Positions 26,102-34,357 of a stretch of 64,000 nt of DNA are shown piece by piece. Within the stretch, counting starts at the first letter, position 1, and every line of letters starts with the position of its first letter. The stretch is taken from positions 1 to 64,000 of the forward strand of contig NZ_JGZG01000010.1 in the NCBI RefSeq assembly GCF_000741295.1. The letters run 5' to 3'. A model generated the notes under the pieces. That model was given only the letters and a program-made list of their open reading frames with translations, did not search any database and was not told the origin of the DNA. The DNA is from Bifidobacterium pseudolongum subsp. globosum (lineage in GTDB: Bacteria; Actinomycetota; Actinomycetes; Actinomycetales; Bifidobacteriaceae). A program made the position numbers and the translations under genes.

Positions 26102-27139
26102 ATGAGCAGAACGACCAGAGTGCAGATCGATTCCCTGATACGGCAGGCTGCCGCGGAACAGCGGTGCGTCGTCGGCACAACGCGCCCTGTGCAACGTGGG
26201 TTGCAGCGCATGTGCCTGCAGGGACTGATGGTCAGCCCGTACATCAACCTGTACTGCCCCGCCGAACCATGGCAGACGATGAACGGCTGCGAGCGCCACC
26301 TCCATATATTGCGCGCGCTCCAGCTCACCCATGGTTGGACGGCCGCCGGCGAATCCGCGGTGGAGGCGCATGGGCTGCCGCACCCGTGGTCCATGCATGA
26401 AGGACTGATCACCATCGCCAGCGCGCACACCAGCAGCAATCCATACGGCGGGAAGCGCTATAGCACATGCCGCAACGCACCTGCCACGGCCATGCCCGTG
26501 CGTGGTTCGCGGCAACCACTGCGCAGGATATTCGTGCGCGATGATGAGCCGGTCATCGTCAATGGCGTGCGCGCCACATCCCTGCCACGCACGGTGGTGG
26601 ATGCCGTGATGCTCGGCACGTTCGAATCGTCGATGGAGATCATCAACCATGTACTGGCCCACGGGCTGACGGAAAGCGAGCTGCGCGCGTACTGCGCCGG
26701 CCGGCGCATGGAGCATGCGCGCATCGAAAGCGTGCTGACCTACGCGAATCCGCTCGCGGAGAATGGCGGCGAATCGCTGGTGTACGCGACGATCATCCGC
26801 GCGGGGTTCGCGATTCCCGAATTGCAGTGCGAGTTCGAGAACTTCGACCACCCGGACTATCCGCTCCGCGTCGACTTCCTATGGCGCACCGACGATGGGC
26901 GCATGATCGTGCTCGAATATGACGGGCTGCGCAAATACCAGGACCCGACGATGACCCGGCACGCGCTGCAGGAGAACATCACCCGGCAGGCGTCGCGCGA
27001 TCAGATGCTGCTCGCCCAACACGTGACGAAGATTGTGCATTGCTTCGCCGAAGACGTGTACCAACCCGAACGGCTCATCGCCAAGCTGGATCAAGCGGGC
27101 GTGCCGCGCCTCCCACAGCCGCGCGCGCTCCCCTTCTGA
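26102..27139 (+). CDS. AbiEi/DUF559-like protein with restriction-endonuclease-like C-terminus
   Basis: A 345-residue cytosolic protein. The N-terminal third looks like a winged helix or AbiEi-type domain (RPVQRGLQRMCLQGLMVSPY). The C-terminal 130 residues resemble DUF559/Vsr-like nucleases of the PD-(D/E)xK superfamily. Candidate metal ligands are Glu in NGGESLVYATII, Asp in RVDFLWRT and Glu/Asp in MIVLEYDGLRKY. No substrate or partner gene is evident. The ATG at 26102 directly follows a CCCGC stretch with no clear ribosome site. The gene is bracketed by two inverted copies of a 21-bp-repeat palindrome, which may be part of a mobile or regulatory unit. Confidence 0.65.
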   Translation: MSRTTRVQIDSLIRQAAAEQRCVVGTTRPVQRGLQRMCLQGLMVSPYINLYCPAEPWQTMNGCERHLHILRALQLTHGWTAAGESAVEAHGLPHPWSMHEGLITIASAHTSSNPYGGKRYSTCRNAPATAMPVRGSRQPLRRIFVRDDEPVIVNGVRATSLPRTVVDAVMLGTFESSMEIINHVLAHGLTESELRAYCAGRRMEHARIESVLTYANPLAENGGESLVYATIIRAGFAIPELQCEFENFDHPDYPLRVDFLWRTDDGRMIVLEYDGLRKYQDPTMTRHALQENITRQASRDQMLLAQHVTKIVHCFAEDVYQPERLIAKLDQAGVPRLPQPRALPF

Positions 27140-27195
27140 GCACTCCCTCGCTTCTTCCCATCCATTGCCAACATACCTATGCGCCGCCCCCTATG

Positions 27196-27290
27196 AATTC
27201 GCTGTTTTTGCCAGTGTTTTCGCTGTTTTGGTCACTTTTTGGCTTGATAAGTGACCAAAACAGCGAAAACACTGGCAAAAACAGCGAAAA
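27196..27290. repeat. 21-bp repeat palindrome, right copy
   Basis: Two 21-bp units (27196-27216 and 27217-27237), an 11-nt loop TTTGGCTTGAT (27238-27248), and two inverted units (27249-27269 and 27270-27290). The inner 40 bp of each 42-bp arm are perfectly complementary. The loop is the exact reverse complement of the loop in the left copy, so the two elements face each other. It lies between convergent genes and could also terminate both. Confidence 0.92.
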
Positions 27291-27308
27291 CGTTGGGAAT
27301 GCAGCGTC

Positions 27309-29516
27309 TCAGTCCCTGTCGAACAGGGCGGTGAGCGCCCACAGGATCGACACGACGTCGATGCCCTCCTGCAGGAACGCGCCCACAACCACCGGAATCA
27401 GGTTGAATGCCGCGCACACCATGCCCACAATCGCGAGCGCAAGACCCACGCACACCGCCTGCAGCATGATGCGCTTGGTGCGGCGCGCGATGGAGATGGC
27501 CCGCGGCACGCATGCGATGTCGTCATTCATGATGACGACCTGCGCAGATTCCGAAGCGGCAGTCGACGTGCCGTCGGTCATGGCCATGCCGATGTCCGCG
27601 ACGGCGAGCACGGGCGCATCGTTCACACCGTCGCCGACCATCATCGTGACAGGGCGGTGCATCGATTCGCCGAGCAGCTTCGTCATGACGCGGTCCCACC
27701 ACGGGTCCTTGCCCTTCGCCGCTTCTTCGGAGGCTTCGCGCACGGCGTTCACCTTGTCTTCGGGCAGCAGCTCGTAGCGTACGTCGGTGATGCCGACTTC
27801 GTTCGCGATGATCATCGCCGAGGCCTTCTTGTCGCCCGTGACCATCGTCAGGTCGGTGACGCCGAGCTCGTGAAGCTTGTCGATGGACTTGCGCGCATTG
27901 GCACGCGGCACATCGCGCAGCACGATGCGGGCCGCGAGCTTGCCGTCGATGGCAATGTACGTGGCCATCTCGTCGGGCTCGAGTTGCGTGGGCCACAGGT
28001 CCGCTGCCTTGTGGTCCTCACGCTCCATCGCCTTCTCATTGGCCTCCGCCTCCTGGGCGTTGTGCGCGGTGGCCGAGGCAATCTGCTCGCCGGTCACGTA
28101 TGCGAAACGCCCGACACGCACCGGGTGGCCGTCCACCGTGCCAGAGACGCCTTTGCCCGCGTCTTCCACGATATTGCCCACCACCGGGTAGTTCTCGATT
28201 GGATCGGGCAATTCGCCGGCGGCAGTGCGCGGATTGCGGTGGCCGACGCGCGCGCTCTTCGGCACACGGTGCAGGCGCTCCATCGCCTCTTTGCCCGCTT
28301 CGGTGATGCCTTTGGCCAGCACGTGCACGGAGTAGCTTTCAATCACGCCGGCCATGAGCAGAATCGCATCTTCGGTGAGGCTCGCAGGGGCGTCCTTTGC
28401 CTTCTGCACACCCACCACGCGCGGCTGTTTGACGGTCAGTGTGCCGGTCTTGTCAAAGAAGACGTGCGTGACGCGCCCCAGATTCTCCAGCACGTCCTGC
28501 GCTTTGATGAGGATGCTCGCTTTGGCGAGGCGGCCAGTGCCGGCCACGTACGCGACCGGCGCCGCGATCAACAGTGGGCATGGAGTGGCGAGCACGAGCA
28601 CCTGCGCGAATCGCAGCGGCGTGCCAGAGACCGCCCACGCGATGCCGGCGATGAGGAACGAGATGATGGTGAACGGCACCGCGAGCATGTCTGCCGTGCG
28701 CACCACGGCCGCACGCGAATCCTGCGCGGACTGCACGAGTTTGAGGATCTGCTGGTATTGAGAGTCCTTGGCGAGCGATGTGGAGCGGATCGTCATCGTC
28801 GTCGAGCCGTTGATCGAACCGGAGAGCACCTTCGCGCCGGAGAACACCGTGCGTGGCACCGGCTCGCCGTTGATGTTGCTCAGGTCAAGCGTGGCCGAGC
28901 CGGACAGCAGCGTGCCATCGACCGGCACGATCTCGCCCGGCAGCACGAGCAGCACGGAACCGAGCTCCACCTGGTCCACAGGCACGGTGGTGAAGTGGCC
29001 GTTGCCCGCACTGAGCGTCTCGCCGGTGCGCTGTGCGTCGTCGATCGCCTGCTGCACCGCGCGGAATCCTTCGGAATCGGTGGTGGCGTCGGCGCCGGTC
29101 ACGCCGGGCAATGTGACGACGTGCGCCTGCTGCGGCGCGGCTTTGATGAGCGCGGTCAGGTTGCCGCGCGCCTTGGATTGCGCGTAGGACTCGATGGCGT
29201 CGCCCGACGCCACCATGAGCGTGACGGCCCAGGCCGCCCAATACTGCTGCACCGCCACGGTGGAGGCGAGCGCCACGACCGCGAGCAGGTCGACGCCCAC
29301 ATGGCCTTCACGCAGGCTCTTAATCATTTCGCGGATGCTGGTGATGATGGTCCACGCCACAAGCAGGATCACGATCCATTCGCCCACACCGGGGTCGAAT
29401 GCGGAAGGGATATGGCCCCATGGGCGCCACGAGGGGATGAGCGCCAAAGGAATCGCCGCCAGAATCACAATCGGCAGCAATGGCACTTCTTTACACAGAT
29501 CGATGATTTTTCTCAT
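27309..29516 (-). CDS. P1B-type heavy-metal ATPase with TPCP membrane motif
   Basis: A 735-residue cation pump. It has about six predicted membrane helices before the catalytic region, the actuator loop, the transport motif ATPCPLLIAAPVAYVAG, the phosphorylation site FFDKTGTLT, and the hinge GDGVNDAPVLAVADIGMAM. There is no N-terminal metal-binding (HMA) domain. TPCP in place of CPC/CPH is the feature reported for the P1B-5 subgroup, linked to Ni/Fe, but the C-terminal hemerythrin domain typical of that group is absent. The metal therefore stays open. An acidic/His-containing insert (EAEANEKAMEREDHKAADLW) interrupts the nucleotide-binding domain. AAGGAG precedes the ATG at 29516. Confidence 0.88.
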   Translation of the reverse strand: MRKIIDLCKEVPLLPIVILAAIPLALIPSWRPWGHIPSAFDPGVGEWIVILLVAWTIITSIREMIKSLREGHVGVDLLAVVALASTVAVQQYWAAWAVTLMVASGDAIESYAQSKARGNLTALIKAAPQQAHVVTLPGVTGADATTDSEGFRAVQQAIDDAQRTGETLSAGNGHFTTVPVDQVELGSVLLVLPGEIVPVDGTLLSGSATLDLSNINGEPVPRTVFSGAKVLSGSINGSTTMTIRSTSLAKDSQYQQILKLVQSAQDSRAAVVRTADMLAVPFTIISFLIAGIAWAVSGTPLRFAQVLVLATPCPLLIAAPVAYVAGTGRLAKASILIKAQDVLENLGRVTHVFFDKTGTLTVKQPRVVGVQKAKDAPASLTEDAILLMAGVIESYSVHVLAKGITEAGKEAMERLHRVPKSARVGHRNPRTAAGELPDPIENYPVVGNIVEDAGKGVSGTVDGHPVRVGRFAYVTGEQIASATAHNAQEAEANEKAMEREDHKAADLWPTQLEPDEMATYIAIDGKLAARIVLRDVPRANARKSIDKLHELGVTDLTMVTGDKKASAMIIANEVGITDVRYELLPEDKVNAVREASEEAAKGKDPWWDRVMTKLLGESMHRPVTMMVGDGVNDAPVLAVADIGMAMTDGTSTAASESAQVVIMNDDIACVPRAISIARRTKRIMLQAVCVGLALAIVGMVCAAFNLIPVVVGAFLQEGIDVVSILWALTALFDRD

Positions 29517-29544
29517 CGCATCTCCTTACGGTCCGGTATCTCCA

Positions 29545-29568
29545 TGCATGCGGCACGAACCGCATGCA
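29545..29568. promoter_or_regulatory. palindrome in the leader of the metal ATPase
   Basis: TGCATGCGG and CCGCATGCA are separated by 6 bases, about 30 bp upstream of the start codon. It may be an operator for a metal-responsive repressor or an RNA hairpin close to the ribosome site. No regulator gene is adjacent. Confidence 0.5.
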
Positions 29569-29720
29569 CCAATCACGCCTTGTTAACCCATCGAATGACG
29601 CGTTGCGTGACCACTCGATACACGGCGTAAAAAGATTGCACTGTCTTCAGTTATACGGGTCACCCTAGCAACATCCATGCGACAACTCAATTCGGGAGCG
29701 GGACAAGGCCAAAATATAGC

Positions 29721-29759
29721 GAGTCCCGCCGCTCCCCGTGCAGGGGAACGGCGGGACTC
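29721..29759 (-). terminator. terminator downstream of the HtrA gene
   Basis: GAGTCCCGCCGCTCCCC, a 5-nt loop and GGGGAACGGCGGGACTC give a stem of 17 pairs with one mismatch, 23 bases past the protease stop codon. A T-rich stretch follows on the minus strand a few bases later. Confidence 0.75.
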
Positions 29760-29782
29760 GCGTGCTGAGCGGGCGGTATGCC

Positions 29783-31645
29783 TTAGCGCAGCAGGCCCTC
29801 GAAGGGGTTGATCAGCCCGTCGCCGTCGTCTGAACCATCATTGCCGTTGTTCTGGTTGCGCTGCTGGTTCTGGTTGTTGGACTCCTGGCGGTTCGTGCCA
29901 TTCACGGCGTCTTCGGCCTTGTCGAACTTCACATTGAGCTCGAGCGTCTTGCCGTCGCGCACCACGGTGAGCTTGGCGGTCGAATCCATGGCGGCCGCGC
30001 GCACAAAGCCGAGGAGCGAATAGTTGTCACTGACGGCCAGGCCGTTGAAGCCCACGATCGTGTCGTCCACTTTGACGCCGGCTTCCTGCGCCGGGCCACC
30101 GTCCACCACCGCCTTGACGACGGCGCCGCCGCGTGTCACGCCGTCAGCCGTCACGGTGCCGCTCTGGATTGTGACGCCGAGCGCCACATGCTGCACCTTG
30201 CCGTTCTTGATGATCTCGTCCGCCACGCGCTTGACGAGGTTGGACGGAATCGCGAAGCCGATGCCGATCGAGCCGGAGGACTGGGAGCCGGAGGCCATCG
30301 AGGCGATAGACGAGTTGATGCCAATCACCTGGCCGGCCGCGTTGAACGTGGGGCCACCCGAGTTGCCCGGGTTGATTGCGGCGTCGATCTGCACCGCGTT
30401 CGTCACGATCTGCGTGTTGTCTTCGTCCATCACGGTCACCGGTCGGTTGAGCGCGGAGACGATGCCGGTCGTCACCGTGCCGTCATAACCGAGCGGATTG
30501 CCAATCGCCATGACCGGCTCGCCCGGGGCCAGATTGTCGGAGTCCGCGAACTCGACCGCGGTCAGGTCGGCCGGCGGATTCTCGAGCTTGATCACCGCTA
30601 GGTCGGTCGTGGTGTCGGTGCCCACGGTCTTCGCTTCATACAGGTCGCCGTTGTCGAGCGTCACGACGATGCGCTGCGCGCCGGAGACCACGTGGTTGTT
30701 GGTCACGATATTGCCGTCTTTGTCGAGGATCGCACCAGTGCCCTGTGCGACACCGCTCTGCGTCTGCGTCTGGATCGAGACGACAGACTTTGAGACCTTG
30801 TTCGAGACCGCGGTCCAGTCGGGCGTTTCGCCACCTTCGACCTTCGCCGTGCCTTCACCGCCCTTGTTGGTGGTCAGGCTGGTCATCGAACCCGAGCCGG
30901 GGATGTTTACCCAGCCGTTCGCAAGCGCCGCATACCCCAGGCCAAGGCAGATCGCGGCGGTGACCACTGCGGCCACCACGGCCACGAGCACGTTGTTCGG
31001 CGTGCGCTCGGCCTGCTTCATCGGCGCGCTGTACGGATTGTTCGGGCCGCCGAACGAGTTCTGTCCGTGCGGCGGCGTGGGGCCGGTCGGCGTGGCGCCG
31101 CCGTGTTGCTGACCGTGCGGATTGCTCGGCTGCGCGGGGCTCGGCTGTCCAAATAGCCCGCCAAACGGCTGCGTGGGCTGCGATTGCGGCTGCTGATGCT
31201 GGTTCTGGTCTTGATACGGCAGCCCAAACGGCGGCATCTGCTGGGTCGGTTGCGTCGGTGGATTCGCCGCAGGCTGATGAGACGCCGGGGTCTGCCCCGG
31301 GCGGAACGCACCATACTGCGGAGCCGGGCGGTACGGGCCACTTGGCGATTCGAGCGGCGAGAGGTCGCCGCCATCCTGAATCGGCGTCGTCACTGCACCA
31401 TCGGTGTCGTTGGCAGGCGCGCCGGCCGCCGCCGGTGCAGCGGTCACCGGCGACGGATTGCCGGCGTCGGAAGCGCCGTCGTATGCGGAAGTGTCGTGCG
31501 CATCTGTCTGTGCGCCCGAAGTGGCGGGCGGCAGCGGAGCGGTGCCCTGCACGCCTGCGCTCGGCGACGTCGGCGCGGTCGGATCGGTGCCATGGTCCGC
31601 GGGGTCGCCGGACGTGCCCCACGGGGTGTTGTGTTCGTCAGTCAT
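29783..31645 (-). CDS. htrA: HtrA/DegP-type serine protease with PDZ domain
   Basis: A 620-residue membrane-anchored envelope protease. About 215 cytoplasmic residues are rich in Pro/Gln/Gly, with PTQP-, QQPQSQ- and GGLFG-like repeats. A single membrane helix (VLVAVVAAVVTAAICLGLGY) follows. The trypsin-like domain has the complete triad: His in NIVTNNHVVSGA, Asp in TDLAVIKLENP and Ser in NPGNSGGPTF. A C-terminal PDZ domain begins around VALGVTIQSG. The ATG at 31645 has GGAG upstream; a longer frame begins 25 codons earlier without one. The role is probably quality control of exported proteins. The gene is divergent from tgt with a 214-base shared promoter region. Confidence 0.94.
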   Translation of the reverse strand: MTDEHNTPWGTSGDPADHGTDPTAPTSPSAGVQGTAPLPPATSGAQTDAHDTSAYDGASDAGNPSPVTAAPAAAGAPANDTDGAVTTPIQDGGDLSPLESPSGPYRPAPQYGAFRPGQTPASHQPAANPPTQPTQQMPPFGLPYQDQNQHQQPQSQPTQPFGGLFGQPSPAQPSNPHGQQHGGATPTGPTPPHGQNSFGGPNNPYSAPMKQAERTPNNVLVAVVAAVVTAAICLGLGYAALANGWVNIPGSGSMTSLTTNKGGEGTAKVEGGETPDWTAVSNKVSKSVVSIQTQTQSGVAQGTGAILDKDGNIVTNNHVVSGAQRIVVTLDNGDLYEAKTVGTDTTTDLAVIKLENPPADLTAVEFADSDNLAPGEPVMAIGNPLGYDGTVTTGIVSALNRPVTVMDEDNTQIVTNAVQIDAAINPGNSGGPTFNAAGQVIGINSSIASMASGSQSSGSIGIGFAIPSNLVKRVADEIIKNGKVQHVALGVTIQSGTVTADGVTRGGAVVKAVVDGGPAQEAGVKVDDTIVGFNGLAVSDNYSLLGFVRAAAMDSTAKLTVVRDGKTLELNVKFDKAEDAVNGTNRQESNNQNQQRNQNNGNDGSDDGDGLINPFEGLLR

Positions 31646-31859
31646 GACGCTCCATTCCTCGAAATGTTCATTCACGTATATCGTTCGCTTCCCCCGATCG
31701 TAACCACACAATCGTTGCAATTACGCCGTTGGTTGAAGCACTGTCTTTTAGTTAAAACGTCAGTGCTGGAAGTTTCCTGAACGTTTCTTGAAAACTGCGA
31801 ACATATCTTTTGAAGAAATGGTGGATTCCATCTACACCGGCCCATCTACAGTGGTCAGC

Positions 31860-33161
31860 ATGACAAGTCTTCTCGCACATCCGCGCGGCGCGGAGCCCGG
31901 ACAGCCGGGCGACCGCTCCGCATTTTCCTTCGAACAGCACACCCGCCTCACCGACTCCCCCACCGGCAAGGGGCGCGGCGGCGCGCGCTACGGCCGCACC
32001 GGCGTGATCCACACGCCGCACGGCGACATCCGCACGCCCGCGTTCGTGCCGGTGGCCACGCAGGCCGCGATGAAGGCGGTGCTGCCCGAGTCGATGGCGC
32101 AGCTCGGAGCGCAATGCCTGCTGTCCAACGCGTTCCATCTGTATGAGCGGCCCGGCGAAGATGTGCTCGACGAAGCCGGCGGACTCGCGAAGTTCATGAA
32201 CTGGGACGGCCCCACGTTCACCGACTCCGGCGGATTCCAAGTGCTTTCGCTCGGCGCGGGATTCAAGAAGACGCTCGCGATGGACACGACCGACATGAAA
32301 TCGGACGATGTGATCGCCAAAGGCAAGGAGCGCCTGGCGTTCGTGGACGAGGACGGCGTCACGTTCAAATCGCCGCTCAACGGGTCACTGCACCGCTTCT
32401 CCGCGGAAATCTCGATGAACATCCAGCACAAGATCGGCGCCGACATCATGTTCGCGTTCGACGAGCTGACGACGCTCATGAACACGCGCCGCTATCAGGA
32501 GAATTCCGTCGAGCGCACATTCCGCTGGGCGCGCCGGTGTGTGGACGAGCACAAACGCCTCACCGAATCGCGCGTGGGCAAGCCCTACCAGGCGCTCTAC
32601 GGCGTGGTGCAGGGCGCGAATTACGAGGACCTGCGCCGGCGCGCGGCCCAGCAGATCGCGTCGCTCGACTTCGACGGCGTCGGTATTGGCGGCGCGATGG
32701 AAAAGCGCATCATCGGCGACATCTGCGCGTGGATCTGCGACGAGATGCCCCAGGAGAGGCCGCGGCACGTGCTCGGCATCGCCGCGGTCGACGACATCTT
32801 CGCATGCGTGGAGAACGGCGGCGACACGTTCGACTGTGTCGCACCCGCGCGATGCGCGCGCAACGGCGCGATCTTCACACGCGATGGCCGGTACAACATC
32901 AAACGCGCGCAGTTCAAGCACGACTTCGGCCCTCTCGAAGAGGGGTGCACGTGTTACACATGCACGCATTATTCGCGCGCCTACGTGGACCATCTGCTGC
33001 GCGCGCGGGAGATGAACGGGTTCACGCTCGCCACGATCCACAACGAGTATTTCTTCGTGCATCTGCTCGACGACATCCGCGCGTCGATTGACGGCGGGTA
33101 TTTCGACGAGTTCCGCGACGCGACGCTCGCGCGCTTCTACGCGAACGGCTCACGCGGGTGA
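31860..33161 (+). CDS. tgt: queuine tRNA-ribosyltransferase
   Basis: Exchanges guanine-34 of GUN-anticodon tRNAs (Asp, Asn, His, Tyr) for a queuine precursor or queuine. The 434-residue protein begins with about 45 non-conserved residues, then GVIHTPHGDIRTPAFVPVATQ. DSGGFQVLSLG holds the substrate-binding Asp region, and DFDGVGIGGAMEKRIIGD the base pocket. The zinc site is CTCYTCTHYSRAYVDHLL (three Cys and one His). I use the ATG at 31860 because conserved sequence starts well after it; an upstream in-frame start at 31788 is unlikely. No other queuosine genes are in the window. Confidence 0.93.
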   Translation: MTSLLAHPRGAEPGQPGDRSAFSFEQHTRLTDSPTGKGRGGARYGRTGVIHTPHGDIRTPAFVPVATQAAMKAVLPESMAQLGAQCLLSNAFHLYERPGEDVLDEAGGLAKFMNWDGPTFTDSGGFQVLSLGAGFKKTLAMDTTDMKSDDVIAKGKERLAFVDEDGVTFKSPLNGSLHRFSAEISMNIQHKIGADIMFAFDELTTLMNTRRYQENSVERTFRWARRCVDEHKRLTESRVGKPYQALYGVVQGANYEDLRRRAAQQIASLDFDGVGIGGAMEKRIIGDICAWICDEMPQERPRHVLGIAAVDDIFACVENGGDTFDCVAPARCARNGAIFTRDGRYNIKRAQFKHDFGPLEEGCTCYTCTHYSRAYVDHLLRAREMNGFTLATIHNEYFFVHLLDDIRASIDGGYFDEFRDATLARFYANGSRG

Positions 33162-33224
33162 AGGCGAACGGGCAACACCAGCACCAATGTACGCCGCGCT
33201 TAGGGTAAGACGCAGCGTACGGGT

Positions 33225-33355
33225 GTATCTCGCTTACGCGAGTGCCATAATCGGCCACCTTCGAGTATCGATGTCCCATACCCTTGGAATTTCGCCATTG
33301 TTCGAAGCCAATACTCGTCGGCACCGCATATAAAGCACCCGCGTAAGCGAGATAC
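33225..33355. ncRNA. nested inverted structure, candidate structured RNA
   Basis: The outer arms GTATCTCGCTTACGCG (33225-33240) and the exact complement (33340-33355) enclose GTGCC/GGCAC (33242-33246 with 33320-33324) and CGAGTAT/ATACTCG (33262-33268 with 33311-33317). All three helices are colinear, so a single long stem with bulges can form. It lies in the 497-base gap between tgt and tRNA-Leu. No ORF in this gap is convincing. Orientation is unknown; it could also be DNA-level (cruciform or protein site) or a diverged mobile element. Confidence 0.5.
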
Positions 33356-33658
33356 AATCCGCCTCCCTGCAGGTTTCCGCCCAATCCACTAAAAACGCCA
33401 ATGCGGGCGAAATACGCGTTCCGCCGAGAGTGCCCATACAAGGCGGAAATATGGGCCGGGCTATTCAGCGGTCTCCCACTGCCCACAAAACGCCCCACCT
33501 CAATGTGATGAACTATGTAGAATACCTCCGCAGCCCCACATCCTCTTCAGGAGCATCCCGTCTGGGCAAAAGCAGCCACCATGGTCAGCACCTTGCGGAC
33601 CAACGCAACACGCCGAATTGCACTAATCGACGGTGTAGTGTAGAATAGCTCTTTGTCT

Positions 33659-33741
33659 GCGAGCGTGGCGGAATGGTAGACGCGCTGTCTTCAGGTGGCA
33701 GTGAGCGTATGCTCGTGCGGGTTCAAGTCCCGCCGCTCGCA
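33659..33741 (+). tRNA. tRNA-Leu (anticodon CAG)
   Basis: An 83-nt cloverleaf with a class II variable arm: acceptor GCGAGCG/CGCTCGC plus discriminator A, D-arm GCGGAATGGTAGACGC, anticodon stem CTGTC/GGCAG around TTCAGGT, variable arm GAGCGTATGCTC, and T-arm GCGGGTTCAAGTCCCGC. CCA is not encoded. The anticodon CAG reads CTG codons, abundant in this genome. Confidence 0.95.
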
Positions 33742-33749
33742 CTCTTCAC

Positions 33750-33782
33750 AAACGGCTGATTTCCAACGAAGTCAGCCGTTTT
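33750..33782 (+). terminator. terminator of tRNA-Leu, shared with tRNA-Gly
   Basis: AAACGGCTGA and TCAGCCGTTT with a 12-nt interior and following T. About 38 bases including the flank GCGTTG are identical, but for one base, to the region after tRNA-Gly at 21965-22003 read on the other strand. Confidence 0.75.
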
Positions 33783-33941
33783 GCGTTGGCGGAACAGCCC
33801 TCCCAAAGGTACCAAACATCTGAAAAGCAACTGCAGTCTTTGGTTTCCATACGCCCATCCTTTGGCGGCATCCACGCAAAGCACGTCGGTACTTGAACCC
33901 GTACGTCCAAGCACCGCCGCTCGCCTCCTGGAACCTTCAGC

Positions 33942-34005
33942 GCTACGGGTAGTGGAAAATGACCCAAAACATATTGTTTTTCGACAAACATATACTACCC
34001 GTAGC
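33942..34005. repeat. dispersed inverted-repeat element, short copy 3
   Basis: GCTACGGGTAGT (33942-33953) and ACTACCCGTAGC (33994-34005) flank 40 AT-rich bases. The ends match copies 1 and 2, but the interior does not, so it may be an internally deleted or solo derivative. A further half-site, CCACCCGTAGCAAC, lies near 34060. Confidence 0.65.
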
Positions 34006-34120
34006 AATAAGGGACCAAGCGCAGGAAGCCGACCGTGGAGGAGCCGGAGGCCGAGACCACCCGTAGCAACATGGAATCCAATAAGGGATCAAGGCATATA
34101 GGAACCGGGCCGCCTCAGAT

Positions 34121-34307
34121 GCGTATGAATTTTACGCGCAGCGGTAAGGGACGCGTACAATTCGCACGCCCATAGGGACGTTAGCGCAAGGATTTTACGC
34201 AGAATACAGGTTTTGCGTAAAATTCTTACGGAAACAGCGTGGTTTGCGCAAGGATTTTACGCAACTCACGGCGAAGCGCGTACAATTCGCACGCTATTGA
34301 CCCCATC
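34121..34307. repeat. 62-bp tandem repeat, three imperfect units
   Basis: Units start at 34121, 34184 and 34246. Each opens with GCG-y-A-w-x-rATTTTACGC and carries a second conserved block, GCGTA-m-AATTC-x-x-ACG, at 34153, 34215 and 34278. The two blocks within a unit are partly complementary, for example ATTTTACGC/GCGTAAAAT in the middle unit, so each unit can form a hairpin. It ends about 50 bp before the frameshifted cupin gene. It is different in sequence from the 53-bp family. The remainder of 33783-34120 contains the short dispersed element and no gene. Confidence 0.75.
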
Positions 34308-34357
34308 TCCTCTGGCGCCCATGATGGAAATAGCAATCTACGCCAAGGAGGATCGCC

